Positions 12,329-23,651 of a DNA stretch of 64,000 nucleotides are shown here, piece by piece (within the stretch, counting starts at the first letter, position 1; each line of letters begins with the position of its first letter). The notes under the pieces were generated by a model that was not told the origin of the DNA, searched no databases, and saw only the letters and a list, made by a program, of their open reading frames with translations. The stretch lies in the NCBI GenBank assembly GCA_037976565.1, contig CP137672.1, positions 29,765,218 to 29,829,217 on the forward strand, written 5' to 3'. Origin of the DNA: Mesocentrotus franciscanus (lineage: Eukaryota; Echinodermata; Echinoidea; Camarodonta; Strongylocentrotidae). The position numbers and the translations under genes are program-made.

Positions 12329-12787
12329 TCGCTGAGTAACGGGTCGGCAAGGTATTGCATGGGATGAAAACCCCACCCCCACCGCAAGCTATGCGTAAGA
12401 GAAGGAGAAGAAGAAACCGTGTGTTTCTATCGCTCAAGAGAGATATCTTGAAGGTTCTGAATCGCTAAAACTCGAGAGCATCCGGGGGCTCCGCCTCCTG
12501 GACGCCATCCGTAAAGATAGAAGTAGTTCCCAACAGAAAGAGAAGAAGAGACTGTGTTTTTCTATCGCTCCAGGCAGATATCTTGAAGGTTCTTAAACTC
12601 GAGAGCGTCCGGGGCTTCCGCCCCCAGTTCCCCTAACATGGGCTGGCTGCACCCCATCAGGGGCCCTATAGGTGGGCTCTGGGACTCACCCAGAAGAGGT
12701 CGCGCTTACGCGCTCGCAGTGCGCTTCGTGCACATGTTATAGCTTCAGGCAGACTTCGCTCCCTGGAAAATCTTGGATCAGCCGCTG
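12129..12787. mobile_element. hAT-like nonautonomous insertion in the first linker intron
   Basis: The left end is caggggcggatccaa and the right end ttggatcagccgctg. The paralogous segment near 18590-18620 reads straight through (agtccataaaccaaacattg) where this copy is interrupted (agaccatagacagggg ... gctgataaaccgaact). The insertion therefore came after the duplication. The inside contains a purine tract and a (GA)n run at 12284-12325. The target duplication is not exact. Confidence 0.7.
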
Positions 12788-13160
12788 ATAAACCGAACTT
12801 TGTCTAAAAGGAAGTACGATAACTGCACATTGCAAATCCTGAAAAAAATGACCACTTATTAATCGTGTCTGTCGCAAAAAGGAAGACAATTTTGTTGTAA
12901 TTAAAACTAATGCACCAAGCTATGAGGTAAAAGTATGACTGCACATAACAAATATCTCAAAACGGACAAATAACACATTTTTTTTTGTCCGGAAAGGGAT
13001 AATAGATCCCATGAAAAATAACTCATATGCCATATTGACCCAACATTATTATTATTACTATTATTATTATTTTTAAAATTTTAATTATTATTATTATTAT
13101 TATTATTTACATATTTATTTATTTATTTATTTATTTATTCTTTAAATTTTTGTACAAATA

Positions 13161-13191
<31 letters not shown>

Positions 13192-13758
13192 TTTTTGGAG
13201 GGGGGACTAGAAATAGGGCACGTTGGCATTATTTCAAGAGGGTATTATACCTCATTCCCGTTCCCGAAAGAATGCAAAATATTCTCGGGTTTTTATATAT
13301 ACAGTCGTACTAGTTTTTTCTGACAACATGTCGTGCATGGGCTTCAAGAGGAAAATAGGCCCGGCTCTTTAGGGTCGTCTGACAACGTCTTTCCGACAGT
13401 TTTTGTTTGTTTTTGCTGTTCTTTTTTGTTTTGTTTTGTACTTTACCATGATACTACCTCCTTTTGGTGATCAAACTAACTTTAAGGGGTCACCTCCTAA
13501 TTAGATTGACGGGATAACACTTTACGGACAGGTTTGTTGTTGGCCTGACTGGAAAACATAGTAAAAAAAACCAGGATACTAAATAGTGGAAGTAATTCAA
13601 CATCGTGTACCGTGTCTAAATTAAACAGAATTTAATTGGTATACATTTCTAAGCAGGTATGCTCAATTTTGACCCCACTCAATTGATGTCTGTTCGCCTA
13701 CTTTCGAATGATAAAACGCTAATTGATTATTATCACTGGTTTTTAAATGTGCATATAG
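12788..13758. other. Intron DNA shared with the paralogous unit; simple-repeat cluster
   Basis: Positions 12788-12990 resemble 18610-18880. A cluster of (ATT)n, (TTTA)n, (TA)n and poly-T lies at 13045-13196. Positions 13500-13758 match 17075-17353 and 19345-19565, the shared upstream flank of the three L1 exons. No other gene is seen. Confidence 0.65.
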
Positions 13759-13824
13759 ATGAAACTCCCCCAACACCGGTGAATCGACATGGTCAAGGAG
13801 ACTATACACGGCTTAATGAAGAAG
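13759..13824 (+). CDS. Linker mini-exon L1a (22 codons, phase 1-1)
   Basis: The acceptor is gcatatag and the donor gtaggat. Joined to the G left by the DEATH exon, it encodes DETPPTPVNRHGQGDYTRLN and then EE, a short polar proline-containing segment. Two sister exons with the same flanks occur at 17354 and 19566. Both boundaries are in phase 1 (a split glycine codon follows), so skipping it keeps the frame. It has no recognised domain and probably adds flexible length between DEATH and NACHT. Confidence 0.65.
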
Positions 13825-13909
13825 GTAGGATTTTATTGCAATGTATATACCTCACTTCAGAAATCTAGCCATCTGATTGGTCGAAATTGGAGTCGTGATT
13901 TAAACCATG

Positions 13910-14072
13910 CCCGCCTACCAGTCAATAGTCTTTTAAAAGTGCCCTCATACCCGCCTACCAGTCAATAGTCTTTTAAAAAATGCCCTCATACCCGCCTACC
14001 GGTCAATAGTCTTTAAAAAAATGCCCTCATACCCGCCTACCGGTCGATAGTCTTTTAAACAATGCCCTCATG
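13910..14072 (+). repeat. Tandem repeat, about 41 bp x 4
   Basis: Four near-identical copies of a unit beginning cccgcctaccagtcaatagt and ending gccctcata lie head to tail. They differ by a few bases and by the length of the A run. Confidence 0.9.
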
Positions 14073-14094
14073 CTGCGATAAAGTAAGAATTCTT

Positions 14095-15486
14095 ACACTC
14101 TAAAAAATCAAGTGCTAATTTTAGCACCTCAAGATTTGGAGGCAGCACCTGTAAGGGCACGCATAGGGACTGCCTAAATTGTGCTAAAGTAGCACTTGTA
14201 CACGTGCTATAATTCAACACCAGTCCAAGTGCTACTTTAAACACTTTAAGTGTAAGCCTTTTACACTTCTGGTGCTATTAGACGCATGCAGCTCGCAAAA
14301 ACCACACTTCTAGTGCATTAAATAACCCCTTTTAGAGCCCCAAAACGGCACTGCTAGTGCTAACACTTTTGCACCCAATATAGTGCTAAAGAACACACAC
14401 AAACAGGATGCACAAAATCACACCTGTAGTGCTGAAAACTCACCCTTCTGTTATTATTATTATTTTCAGCCTACTTTAAGCACCTAAAACATACCCTCAA
14501 GACGCCACATGTCACACTCATGGTAACGAATGGGTAGTCACATATATGAGTTAAAAAGACTCACTTCTTTATTGACAAAAACCATTGTAAAATCACAACA
14601 TCCCTTCAAAAGTAATACATGTATTTGTATCAAAGGGTAAAAACACAAAACTGTTTCATGCATACTGATAAAACATTAAAGCTCAACTCAGCTGCTCATC
14701 ACTGGAAAGTCATCATAATGGATAAACAGATCAAACATGATAAGCTAATACAACAACACTGCAGGATTCCAGCAGTCTGTGTCTGGTTACAGAGCATTCT
14801 CACATTAGGTTTACCTTACTGCAATCTAACTCACATGCATTTTATACATTGTGACATGTGTTATATATCAGAAGGTTCAATAAAGCCTGAAAAGTAACAA
14901 ATAATTTTCCAGGCCCGGTAAATAATAATGCTGTTTACATTATGTCTGCACTCCTAATTTAGTAAAGCCCTCATACAACCAAGACAAACAAAATACATAT
15001 TATTATGTTAGTCTGAAGTTTTTACTGTTACATTGAGATTGCACATTTCTATGTCAATTACATGCAGTGGTAGTCTTGCTGCCATGTAGAATGTTGGAAA
15101 TGGTATCATCATGCACATTCAAGCAGAATTATTAGGCAATGAAAAGAATACCTTCTCAGATCCCCGCTCTTTATAGCCGAGTGGCGACCTATCTCATTTG
15201 AATTTTAAATTACTTTGAATTTCTTTTGTGTGAAACACTGCCTTGCACCTGGAACGCTGGTGCGCCTGTGCATGGAGCGCCAGCACTACCGGTGTTTATT
15301 CAAGTGCTAAAACAGGCAGGGTCACACTTAGGGTGCAATTTCTCGAATAGCACGTGTTTCCAGCACTCATTTTTCTGCTCGTCATCGCTTCCCAAACGCT
15401 GCATGCACGCCAAGGGCTACACTTGGCACGTGTGGTGCAAATTTGTACCCAGCACCCGTGATTTAGCACTTCATTTTTTAGAGTGT
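14095..15486. mobile_element. TIR element with ACACTCTAAAAAAT ends
   Basis: The left end acactctaaaaaatcaagtg is mirrored at the right by cacttcattttttagagtgt. The 1.4-kb interior has many 'agtgcta/tagcac' words and no transposase. It lies in the intron after L1a and carries a short TTATTATTA run near 14450. The superfamily and target duplication were not settled. Confidence 0.7.
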
Positions 15487-15648
15487 AGTATATTTTTGTG
15501 TCAATTCGGTATATAAAAGATATAATGACTGCTTTAATATTCGAGGCATATTTGTTTTTATAGGCTCTCGCGGACGTTACATCCCCTTGAGTCTATAAAA
15601 ACAACCATCCCTCTCATAGCAGTCATTATACTATATTATAGCTCTTAA

Positions 15649-16402
15649 AGGGCAAGTCCACTCCAAAAATAACTTACTTTCAATAGAAGCAGAAAAATCA
15701 GACAAACCAATTAAAACAAGTTTGAGCAAAATCGGATAACTAATAAGAAAGTTATGAATTTGTAATGACATGAAAAACTTTGAAAATCACTACACAAATT
15801 GGTAACTTACTCATGAGTCTGTGACGTCATGTCATCACTATCCACTAATTATTTTCTTTATATTGATCACATAAATTTTCCCCCTAAGAATCTTATTTCT
15901 TCACACCAGCATCCAAGTTAGCTTGATAGTAATATGTTTTTGTGTGGATGCACTAATAAAGAGTAATTTTTCCAGTAAAATCATGAAAAATGTGAATTTT
16001 GATAAATTAATTATATAAAAATCAATAATTATGAATATACAATATTCAGAAAATAGTATCAATTCTTCAAAGTTCATAAAAGATTTTGTGAAATGTCATG
16101 CAAGCAATATGATACAAATCATATAACCTGGGCAAAGGCATGGGGAAATCAAGTTTTGGGGGATAAAAAGGGAAATTAATGGGATTAAACTATATAAAGC
16201 AATTGATAAATAGTGAGGACATGACGTCACAAACTGATAACCAAATTGGCAATTTGTGTAGTGATTTCCATTGTTCCATAGTTTTACATACTTAAATACA
16301 AAAATTCATAACTTTCCGATTTTGCTCAAACCTTTTTTGATTGGTTTGTCTGATTTTTCTGCTTCTATTGAAAGTAAGTTATTTTTGGTGTGGACTTGTA
16401 CT
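15649..16402. mobile_element. TTAA-inserted MITE (piggyBac-like target choice)
   Basis: The left end agggcaagtccactcc and the right end ggtgtggacttgtact form terminal inverted repeats that continue inward for well over 100 bases. Examples are aataacttactttcaatagaagcag at left and its complement at right. TTAA flanks both sides (15645-15648 and 16403-16406). The paralogous empty site reads ggctcttaagccaaaatag near 17439-17457. It is nonautonomous. Confidence 0.85.
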
Positions 16403-16460
16403 TTAAGCCAAAATAGGCACCGGAAGCGGGAGGGCTGAAGGGGTAGATGCCTGATCTGAT

Positions 16461-16544
16461 CCGATCTGATAATGCCAGTACTTACATCATCTCTGTTTCG
16501 ATCCGGGTTAACAGAGATAGTAGAAACATTTATCCCAAGTGCAG
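16461..16544 (+). pseudogene. Truncated DEATH-exon copy (unit B)
   Basis: Only the last quarter of the DEATH exon remains. It includes a segment reading LTEIVETFIPSAG before a retained donor gtgcgt at 16545. It matches 17920-18003 almost base for base and resembles 11595-11675. The upstream part is missing, being replaced by the ctgatctgatccgatctgat repeat region. It cannot encode a DEATH fold. Confidence 0.8.
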
Positions 16545-16699
16545 GTGCGTTTGTGGTTATATAATCCTTCATTCGTTTTGTTACTGAGAAGTAGTTCTGC
16601 ATATACCCATCTACTTCCCTCAACACTTTTCAAGTAGAAATATTATCGCTCTATATCAACAAAAAAAACGTAATTAGACGGCATGAAATGGGAATACAT

Positions 16700-17059
16700 T
16701 TCGCTTTACAGAGGAAGACGAAGAGGAAGACGAATAAGAGCACATGAAGAAGAAGAAGAGAAAGAAGAAGAAAAAAAAAAAGAAAAAAAGAAGAAGAAGA
16801 AGGAGGAGAGTAGGACAACTATTCTAAGGGGTAGTTGTCTGGGGGTAGTTGTCCGGGGGTAGTTGTCCTGGAGGGTGGTTGTCCTAGGGGGTAGTTGTCT
16901 GGGGGTAGTTGTCCGGGGGTAGTTGTCCTAGGGGGTAGTCGTCCTAGAGGGTGGGAGCCCTAGGGGGTAGTTGTCCTAGGGGGTAGTTGTCCTAGAGGGT
17001 GGTTATCCTAGGGGAGGTTATCCGGGGGATCGATGTCCAGGGGTAGGTGTCCGGATACG
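16700..17059 (+). repeat. Polypurine tract then G-rich minisatellite (unit B)
   Basis: Positions 16710-16812 are a GAA-type purine tract. Positions 16826-17059 consist of variable copies of a unit of about 16-19 bp around ggtagttgtcctaggg. The same minisatellite occurs at 19028-19330 and 29985-30152, each time ending in a ...gtaggtgtccggatacg segment. Confidence 0.85.
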
Positions 17060-17353
17060 GGTCGAGCTAATAGCTTGACGGGGTGACACTTTAAGGACAG
17101 GTTCTAATACTATCAGTGATACTAACAGTGCTTTTTGTTGTCGACATGACTGGAAAACATAGTTAAAAAAAACATGATACTAAAAAGTGGAAGTAATTCA
17201 ACATCGCGTACCGTGTCTAAATTAAACAGAATAACCAGGTATGCTCAATCTTGACCCCACTCAATTGGTGTCTGTTCGGCTACTTTCGAATGATAAAACG
17301 CTAATTGATAATAATCACTGCATTAACATTCATTTGTTTTTAATTGTGCATAG

Positions 17354-17419
17354 ATGAACATCCCTCAACACCGGTGAATCGACGTAACCAAAGAGACTCT
17401 ACACTGATTAGTGAACAAG
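17354..17419 (+). CDS. Linker mini-exon L1b (22 codons, phase 1-1)
   Basis: The acceptor is gtgcatag and the donor gtaggat. It encodes DEHPSTPVNRRNQRDSTLIS then EQ, homologous to L1a but more basic. The frame is open and both splice sites are intact, although the DEATH exon of the same duplicated unit is truncated. Transcriptional use is inferred from this retention and not shown. Confidence 0.6.
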
Positions 17420-17770
17420 GTAGGATTTTATTGCAATGTATGGCTCTTAAGCCAAAATAGACACCGGAAGCGGGAGGGCTGAGGGGGTAGATGCCTCTCT
17501 AAGTCAGGGGGCGGGGGGTCAATTTTTGTCGATCAAAGGCCCCTTGCAAGAGAAAAAAGAACACTGCTTGTTAATAGGCCTATGTAGATTGCAACGCTGT
17601 ATATATAATAAGCTTTCTAGTGCTCTGAAATGCGAATTTCTGCATTTCAAAATAACAATTTCCACGTACGGTCGCTAAACTCCTTCTTAAATACCGAATG
17701 CACTATGTTTCTTAATGGTAAAACCCGGTCTAGAATAGGCACCGGAAGTATAAGGGCAGATACTTCCATC

Positions 17771-18003
17771 TATCAATGATTTAAGGAGACTTGGTTTGGA
17801 ACTATGGTTCAGACACAGTGCGATTTAAAGGGTAATCACGAAAAACCGGGAACACGGTTCTAGATCCACCGATGGAAACAAGATGGTGCTTCTTAAATGG
17901 GCGAACACGCTCAAACTGTCCGATCTGAAAAAGCCAGGACTTACATCATCTCTGTTTCGATCCGGGTTAACAGAGATAGTAGAAACATTTATCCCAAGTG
18001 CAG
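17771..18003 (+). pseudogene. DEATH-exon copy with in-frame stop (unit C)
   Basis: Almost the whole DEATH exon is recognisable (LRRLGLEL at the start, GNKMVLLKWA in the middle, LTEIVETFIPSAG at the end) with a donor gtgcgt at 18004. In the frame that matches the intact exon, a TAA stands at 17826-17828 in the middle of the domain, so this copy cannot supply a full DEATH domain. Its 3' end is nearly identical to the fragment at 16461, showing a recent relationship between units B and C. Confidence 0.85.
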
Positions 18004-18175
18004 GTGCGTTTATGGTTATATAATCATTCATTTGTGTTGTTACTGAGAAGTAGTTCTGCATAATTATACCCATCTACTTCCCTCAACACTTTTCAAGTGG
18101 AAATATTATCGCTCTATATTTTAGAAAAAAATAAAACGTAATTAGACGGCATGAAATGGGAATACATTTCGCTCT

Positions 18176-18378
18176 ACAGAGGAAGACGAAGAGGAAGACG
18201 AATAAGAACACACGAAGAAGACGAAGAGAAAGAAGAAAAAGAAGAAAAAAGAAGAAGAAAAAGAAGAAAAAAGAAGAAGAAAAAGGAGGAAGAGGAGGAG
18301 GAGGAGGAGGAGGAGGAAGAAGAAGATTAGGAGTAGGAGGAGAGGAAGAAGAACAGGAACAAAAAGAAAAAAGAGAAA
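18176..18378 (+). repeat. Polypurine (GAA/GGA)n tract, unit C
   Basis: About 200 bases are almost purely A/G on the + strand (pyrimidines on the other). Apparent lysine/arginine/glutamate or serine/phenylalanine open frames here are compositional. It is followed to about 18990 by DNA paralogous to 11957-12124 and 12788-12990. Confidence 0.85.
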
Positions 18379-19027
18379 AAACTTTCCGCCGTATTTCCAT
18401 TGAGTTCATAACTCTGGTAAAGGCCTAAAGAAGGCATTTCTGGTCATATGTAGATAGCCTGTCACGCCATCGAACTTGCTCCTATAAGATATTCAGACCA
18501 TCTAAGTTATTGGCAAAAACAGTTATCAGTCTCCCTATAGCCGTCGGATTTAACCAACCGAGACCCCGACCCCTAATTCAAGCCGATTCCAGTCCATCAA
18601 AAGTCCATAAACCAAACATTGTCCAAAAGGAAGTACGATGGCAGCACATTCCAAATCCCGAAAAATTGGAAACAGAAATGTCAGTAGGAATTTTTTAATT
18701 ACATGTCAGTCGCACTTAAAAGTCAGGTGAATATTTGTCATAAAAACTCATTGATCAAGCTATATCATCAGGTTAAGATATGACTGTACATCACAATTAT
18801 CTCAAAACGGACAATTTGTTTTGTTTGGAAAGAGGTAATAGATTCTATGAAAAATAACCTAAATGCCATTTCGCTAAACCTTTTTTTTTTTTGGGGCTGA
18901 GGTAGAGTTTTTCATGGGCATGATACCTCATTCCTATAGGAATGTAAAATATTCCTTGGTTTGAATGGTATACAGTCATAACTGTTCCTTAAAAAAAAAA
19001 AAAAAAATCGTGCATGGGCTTCAAGGG

Positions 19028-19345
19028 GACATCTACCCCTGGACAACTACTCCTACACCCTACGACAACCATCCTCTAGGACAACTACCCCCGGACAACT
19101 ATCCAAGGGGTTAGTTGTCTGGGGGGTAGTTGTCCTGGAGGGTGGTTGTCCTAGGGGGTAGTTGTCTGGGGATAGTTGTCCGGGGGTAGTTGTCCTAGGG
19201 GGTAGTCGTCCTAGAGGGTGGGAGCCCTAGGGGGTAGTTGTCCTAGGGGGTAGTTGTCCTAGATGGTGGTTATCCTAGGGGAGGTTATCCGGGGGATCGA
19301 TGTCCATGCAGGGGGTAGGTGTCCGGATACGGGTCGAGCTAATAG
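19028..19345 (+). repeat. G-rich minisatellite with an inverted start (unit C)
   Basis: Copies of the ggtagttgtcctaggg unit run from about 19106 to 19290. The first about 75 bases (19028-19105, ggacaactacccc type) carry the unit in the opposite orientation, so the array is head to head around 19105. The end (tgtccggatacgggtcgagc) matches unit B at about 17048-17067. Confidence 0.85.
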
Positions 19346-19565
19346 CTTGACGGGGTGACATTTAAAGGACAGGTTCCAATACTATCAGTGATACAGTGCT
19401 TTTTGTTGTCGACATGACTGGAAAACATAGTAAAAAAACTAGGATACTAAATAGTGAAAGTTATTCAACATCGTGTACCGTGTCTAAATTACTACTTTCG
19501 AATGCTAAAACGCTAATTGATTATTATCACTGCATTAACATTCATTTGTTTTTAATTGTGCATAG

Positions 19566-19631
19566 ATGAACGTCCCCCAACACCGGTGATCCGACGTAAC
19601 CAAAGAGACTCTACACTCATTAGAGAACAAG
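19566..19631 (+). CDS. Linker mini-exon L1c (22 codons, phase 1-1)
   Basis: The acceptor is gtgcatag and the donor gtaggat. It encodes DERPPTPVIRRNQRDSTLIR then EQ. It is closest to L1b and keeps an open frame and both splice signals. The next linker exon begins only 277 bases downstream. Confidence 0.6.
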
Positions 19632-19908
19632 GTAGGATTTTATTGCTATTTATGGCCCTTCTGCTAACATAGGCGCCAGAAGCGGGAGGACTGAGGGTGC
19701 AGGAACCCCCATAAGTCAAGTCAAGGGGACACATTTCATTGCTCTAGTGATATTGATTAATTTTCGGAAAATCTGATGTTGTATGCCCCTGTCATCCCAG
19801 AAATAGCTATTCGACCCTATTTTCAGTAACTGCATATTTAAATGCACATCATCACATGAAAATCTTGCATATCCATCTTATAACGCTTACATTTATATTC
19901 ATATCTAG

Positions 19909-19979
19909 GAGGAAATCCCGCGCCACAGAGCGATTATTCGTGCCGCCAAAGTGCCTATGTACCGGAAATAAGACCTGGG
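19909..19979 (+). CDS. Linker mini-exon L2a, donor disrupted by a MITE
   Basis: The acceptor is atatctag. With the incoming G it encodes GGNPAPQSDYSCRQSAYVPE then IRPG, homologous to L2b-d (GGNPxxQS...). The other copies end in ...cag or ..aag before gtaat. Here the donor position is occupied by the left end of a MITE (from about 19974). The ancestral donor-like sequence ccaggtcatatctag is found only on the far side, at about 20265-20279. A GT inside the MITE end (ggg|gtgttt, near 19981) could act as a substitute. The status as a functional exon is therefore uncertain. Confidence 0.45.
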
Positions 19980-20268
19980 GGTGTTTCACAAAGACTTAAG
20001 TTGGACTTTAACTATGGCAGGCCATTCATGTTACTGGTTGCTCTCACCATTAGAGGAAAAAACCTTAGAAATTATAATCTTTAGATAATCCTTTTTCCTT
20101 CAATAATGAACTATCAATAAAATTGAATTCTGTAGATTTGTGACAACGATTTGTTTGTCCATTGAGAGACCAATGCCAGGAATGGTGAGAGCAACCATCG
20201 GCATGCACAGCCTGTCATAGTTCAAGTCCAACTTAAGTTGATATTAGTCTTTGTGAAACACACCCCAG
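19974..20268. mobile_element. MITE inserted at a linker-exon donor site
   Basis: The left end cctgggggtgtttcacaaag is mirrored by ctttgtgaaacacaccccag. The inverted repeats continue inward through acttaagttggactt and gagagcaacca. The sequences on its two sides align to the continuous exon-intron junction of L2b (24841-24905), which places the insertion at the splice donor. It has no coding capacity. Confidence 0.85.
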
Positions 20269-20269
20269 G

Positions 20270-21680
20270 TCATATCTAGTTTTCAACCATTACATTTTCT
20301 GTCCTTTATTAATCCGATTGATATATACATACATTCCATACACCCACATACACACACATCCCCCCACACACACACACCCAAACCCACACACACACGTATA
20401 TATATGCAGCAATAGAAATACCCACCTGAAAAGTGGGGTCGGGCGATCTCAAGTCGGTCTCATCTCACACTATGTTTTAATCATTATTATTACTATCATT
20501 AGAATGACAAATTATTATTAGAATTTTCAGAGATCAATAAGCACTACTAGACCTTTGAATTAACATTGTTGCTCTTAATGACTCAACAATCACAGGCAGG
20601 ATTTGTGTTAATTAGAGTAGCAACCAATGACGTTCTGAATAGTCTTATTCAAAGGTAGATTAAGAAAAGAGCTTTGAAGCAGAAATGAATTTTTTGGTAG
20701 AATTCACAAGCCAATGCTCCTCCCTCCATCATTTTTTCTCTCCCCTCTTACTCGTACGCTCATTTGCTGTATAATTGTGTATAATACACGGTGGAAACAC
20801 ATTACCTTTCCCCTACCGTGTGGCGGGTGGTAAGGGGGAGGGGGGTCGTCGCGTGTGGCGGACGGAATGTTTATGCTCCCAGCTTTGATCATGTCGATTT
20901 TGGGCACCAATCACCACCAATTTAAGGAAATTGTATTGTCTAAAAAATAAGATATATCGATTTCATGGTAAAAATATGACTTTATGGAAAATTGCATACT
21001 TTCACTTTTATTTTCAAGAACAATCGACTAAATTATGCCTTCGTGTCCTTTGAAATATTCATTCCATTTCTCTTCCTGAAATTTTACATAAGATTCATGA
21101 AACAAAACTGTCTGTACACCTGCCAATTGTAGGTGTACATGTAATTTTCCCTACATCTTATCCAAGTTTTAAGGAGCCATACATAGAATTATGAAAGAGG
21201 ATGAAGGAAGAGAATTTAGAACAAAGACAAATTCGACCGTCAGGCAAGACAAATTAGAATGAAATCTGATTAAAATTAACGGACAAGAGTTGTAATTGAT
21301 GAAGCCCAGGCTAACATTTGCACATTCGCGGATTCTCAGGACAAAATTGCAGTGCACAATGTTGAATTCGAATGAAAAGTTTCAAGTGGACGGGAAATCT
21401 TTTATTGAATATTTTGATAAAAATAGTTTTCATAAGATGTGCAGCTAAATTACTTTCCAGTAAATAATTTAATTCCGAAAAATCTCAATTATACATATTA
21501 AATCACTCCGAAATTGAATAAAATTAGATTAATTTCGGAGTGCGTTTATATGCAAAATTCTAATGGCAGACTTTAAAAAGTTTGTAAATGTAGATACCAA
21601 GGACATTTAATATCTCAGACGATTCAATATACAAAATCAGCTGTTAATCTAAAGGTGTGCCAAATTTTATGTTGTTTTAT
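20270..21680. other. Intron DNA, CA repeat, otherwise nothing recognised
   Basis: Positions 20270-20335 continue the ancestral L2a intron (parallel to 24847-24905). An interrupted (CA)n/(TA)n run lies at 20338-20405. The remainder is AT-rich with no gene or element that could be identified. Confidence 0.55.
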
Positions 21681-21681
21681 G

Positions 21682-22860
21682 ATAATAATAATAAACCATT
21701 CTTATATAGCGCATCTCACAACAATAATTTTAAGCCCCTATGCGCTCAGAAAAAAAGAAAAGAAGGGGTAACAGCAGACATGAGGGAAGAGAAAGAATAA
21801 CTGCTTTGTCATAACATTGTACTATTTTAACAAACGAAAAATGTGTTTTTTAAGCCACACTGTACTACTTGTAGCTACTTGCTCCATCTATTAAACAATG
21901 CCTAAGCGGTGCCTGTTGGTCCCCCATTATCCTCTTTTTGTTATGTTAATATTGACAGCTGAGTTGATAAGATAACCACCTGTCAGTGACCACGCTAACC
22001 TCTCTAATCCCTCCTGGCCAAAGTAGTACAGTGGGCCTTTAAGAGACTCTTAAAATTGTTTACTGTATCAACCTGCTTTAGATGATTAGGTAATTTTTCC
22101 ATAACTCTGCAGCTGCCAGTTGAAAGTATCTCGCACCATAGTAATTTGTTGATATTGAGGGAGGAACTGACAAGGATTTTGACTGAGAGCGAAGGTTTCT
22201 TGCTGGGCAATATTTTGTTATCAATTGTTGTAAGTAATCAGGGCTTAATCCTTGCATGCACAAGAACACCAATGTCAAAATCTTAAAATCAATTCGTTGT
22301 TTTACTGGAAGCAAATGAATTTTTTCTAAAACTGGGCTTATGTGATCATGAAGTCGAGTGCGAGTAACCAACCTTGCCGCAGAGTTTTGGATTCTTTGCA
22401 ACTTCTGAATTTCATTATCAGGAAGACCATATAAGATACCATTACAGGAGTCAAGGCGAGAAACTACATGAGCATGAATAAGTCTTTCTGTGTGCACCTC
22501 TTTGCATAAGAAAGGGACGAATTGTCCCAATCTTATGCAAAGCATATGATGCTGCTTTGCAGATATAATTCACATGAGCTGACAATGTCAAATGTTTATC
22601 TAGTCTCACACCAAGGTTTCGAGCTGAGTTAACAGAGTGTGTTATAGCGTTACCAAATGAAATGGTATCAATCCGATTGCATTGTCTACATTTACTTGTA
22701 AAGTGAAGGACCTCAGTTTTATCCTCATTGAGTTTAAAACCATTATGAGCCGACCAAATCTTGATATCTACCATACAAGCCTGGAGTTGCAAAACTGCTT
22801 CATTCTGACGACCTTTCTAGAATAGGACATATACTTGGGTATCATTGGATAAGTTGCATT
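21682..22860 (-). mobile_element. 5'-truncated CR1/L2-like LINE, reverse transcriptase C-terminal part
   Basis: On the - strand a decayed RT palm motif (NDTQVYV) lies near 22855-22835. It is followed by 'GFKLNEDKTEVLHF' (from about 22735) and 'LGVRLDKHLTLSAHV' (from about 22610). A second frame from 22545 holds 'SRLDSCNGILYGLP' and 'RIQNSAARLVTRT', typical of the end of RT in these LINEs. A frameshift joins the two near 22500. The 3' end has gcgctatataag and then TTATTATTA at 21682-21715, a usual tail for the family. The 5' part is missing. Confidence 0.8.
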
Positions 22861-23651
22861 TAGTTGGGGAATTTGTAAATTATGAAAATGTTCCTCTTTC
22901 ATAAATGGGCACTTAAACTACAAGGAAATATTTTAAACCGAAAAGTTGAATCTACATATCGAATCACCCCAAGTGCCTATAATATATGATTTTGGACTGT
23001 ATTTATATAAAGAGTGTTCATAGATACTGCGGCCATTTTGAAAGATGGCTTGTACGACCCCAATGTTAAAATCTAAGATGATATAAGACATCAATTTGCT
23101 TTGAGGCGAACGTGGGTGTTTAATAACAAAATGCGTTTATAATAAAACTTTCCAATTTTTTCATAGAATGGGCAACTGGAAACATTCAATTCTAAACTTT
23201 TCATATCGAATTACCCTCAAACCCATATTACTCACGACTTTGGGCTAAACTTATGTGAAGGATGCCCTGAGGACGGGAATTTTTATAAATGGCCTACACG
23301 GCCCTCAGGGACAAAATCTGAAAGATCTCCACTTTGTTTATAAGACCTACATATTATGTATATATATATATCTTTATGTGTATCAAATTGGTGCTGCTAT
23401 CATAAATTGCACAATTAGGGTAGCCTATATATAACGTTCCACTACTCCACTACTCCACTACTCCACTTCAACAAGCTATGCTAGTTGTTCCTCCTTTCTC
23501 GTGCTATTTCTATCATATTTGTCATCTCATTGTATATTTTTTTGTAATATACGTTTTCATTGTATTATGTTTTGCACGAGAAATAAAAATTATTTGAATC
23601 ATTGAATCATTCAGCATTCAGCCTATATTGGAAACCGACCTTTCTTTTGTT
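22861..23651. other. Intron DNA without recognised features
   Basis: The DNA is AT-rich. A small triple 'ccactactcca' repeat at 23439-23467 and a TATA run near 23357 are the only structures seen. Confidence 0.5.

Noticed and set aside
12095..12437. Serine/leucine-rich frames on the - strand
   Set aside because: Caused by the (GA)n run inside the hAT-like insertion.
18083..18428. Lysine/glutamate-rich and phenylalanine/proline-rich frames
   Set aside because: Both strands of the same polypurine tract.
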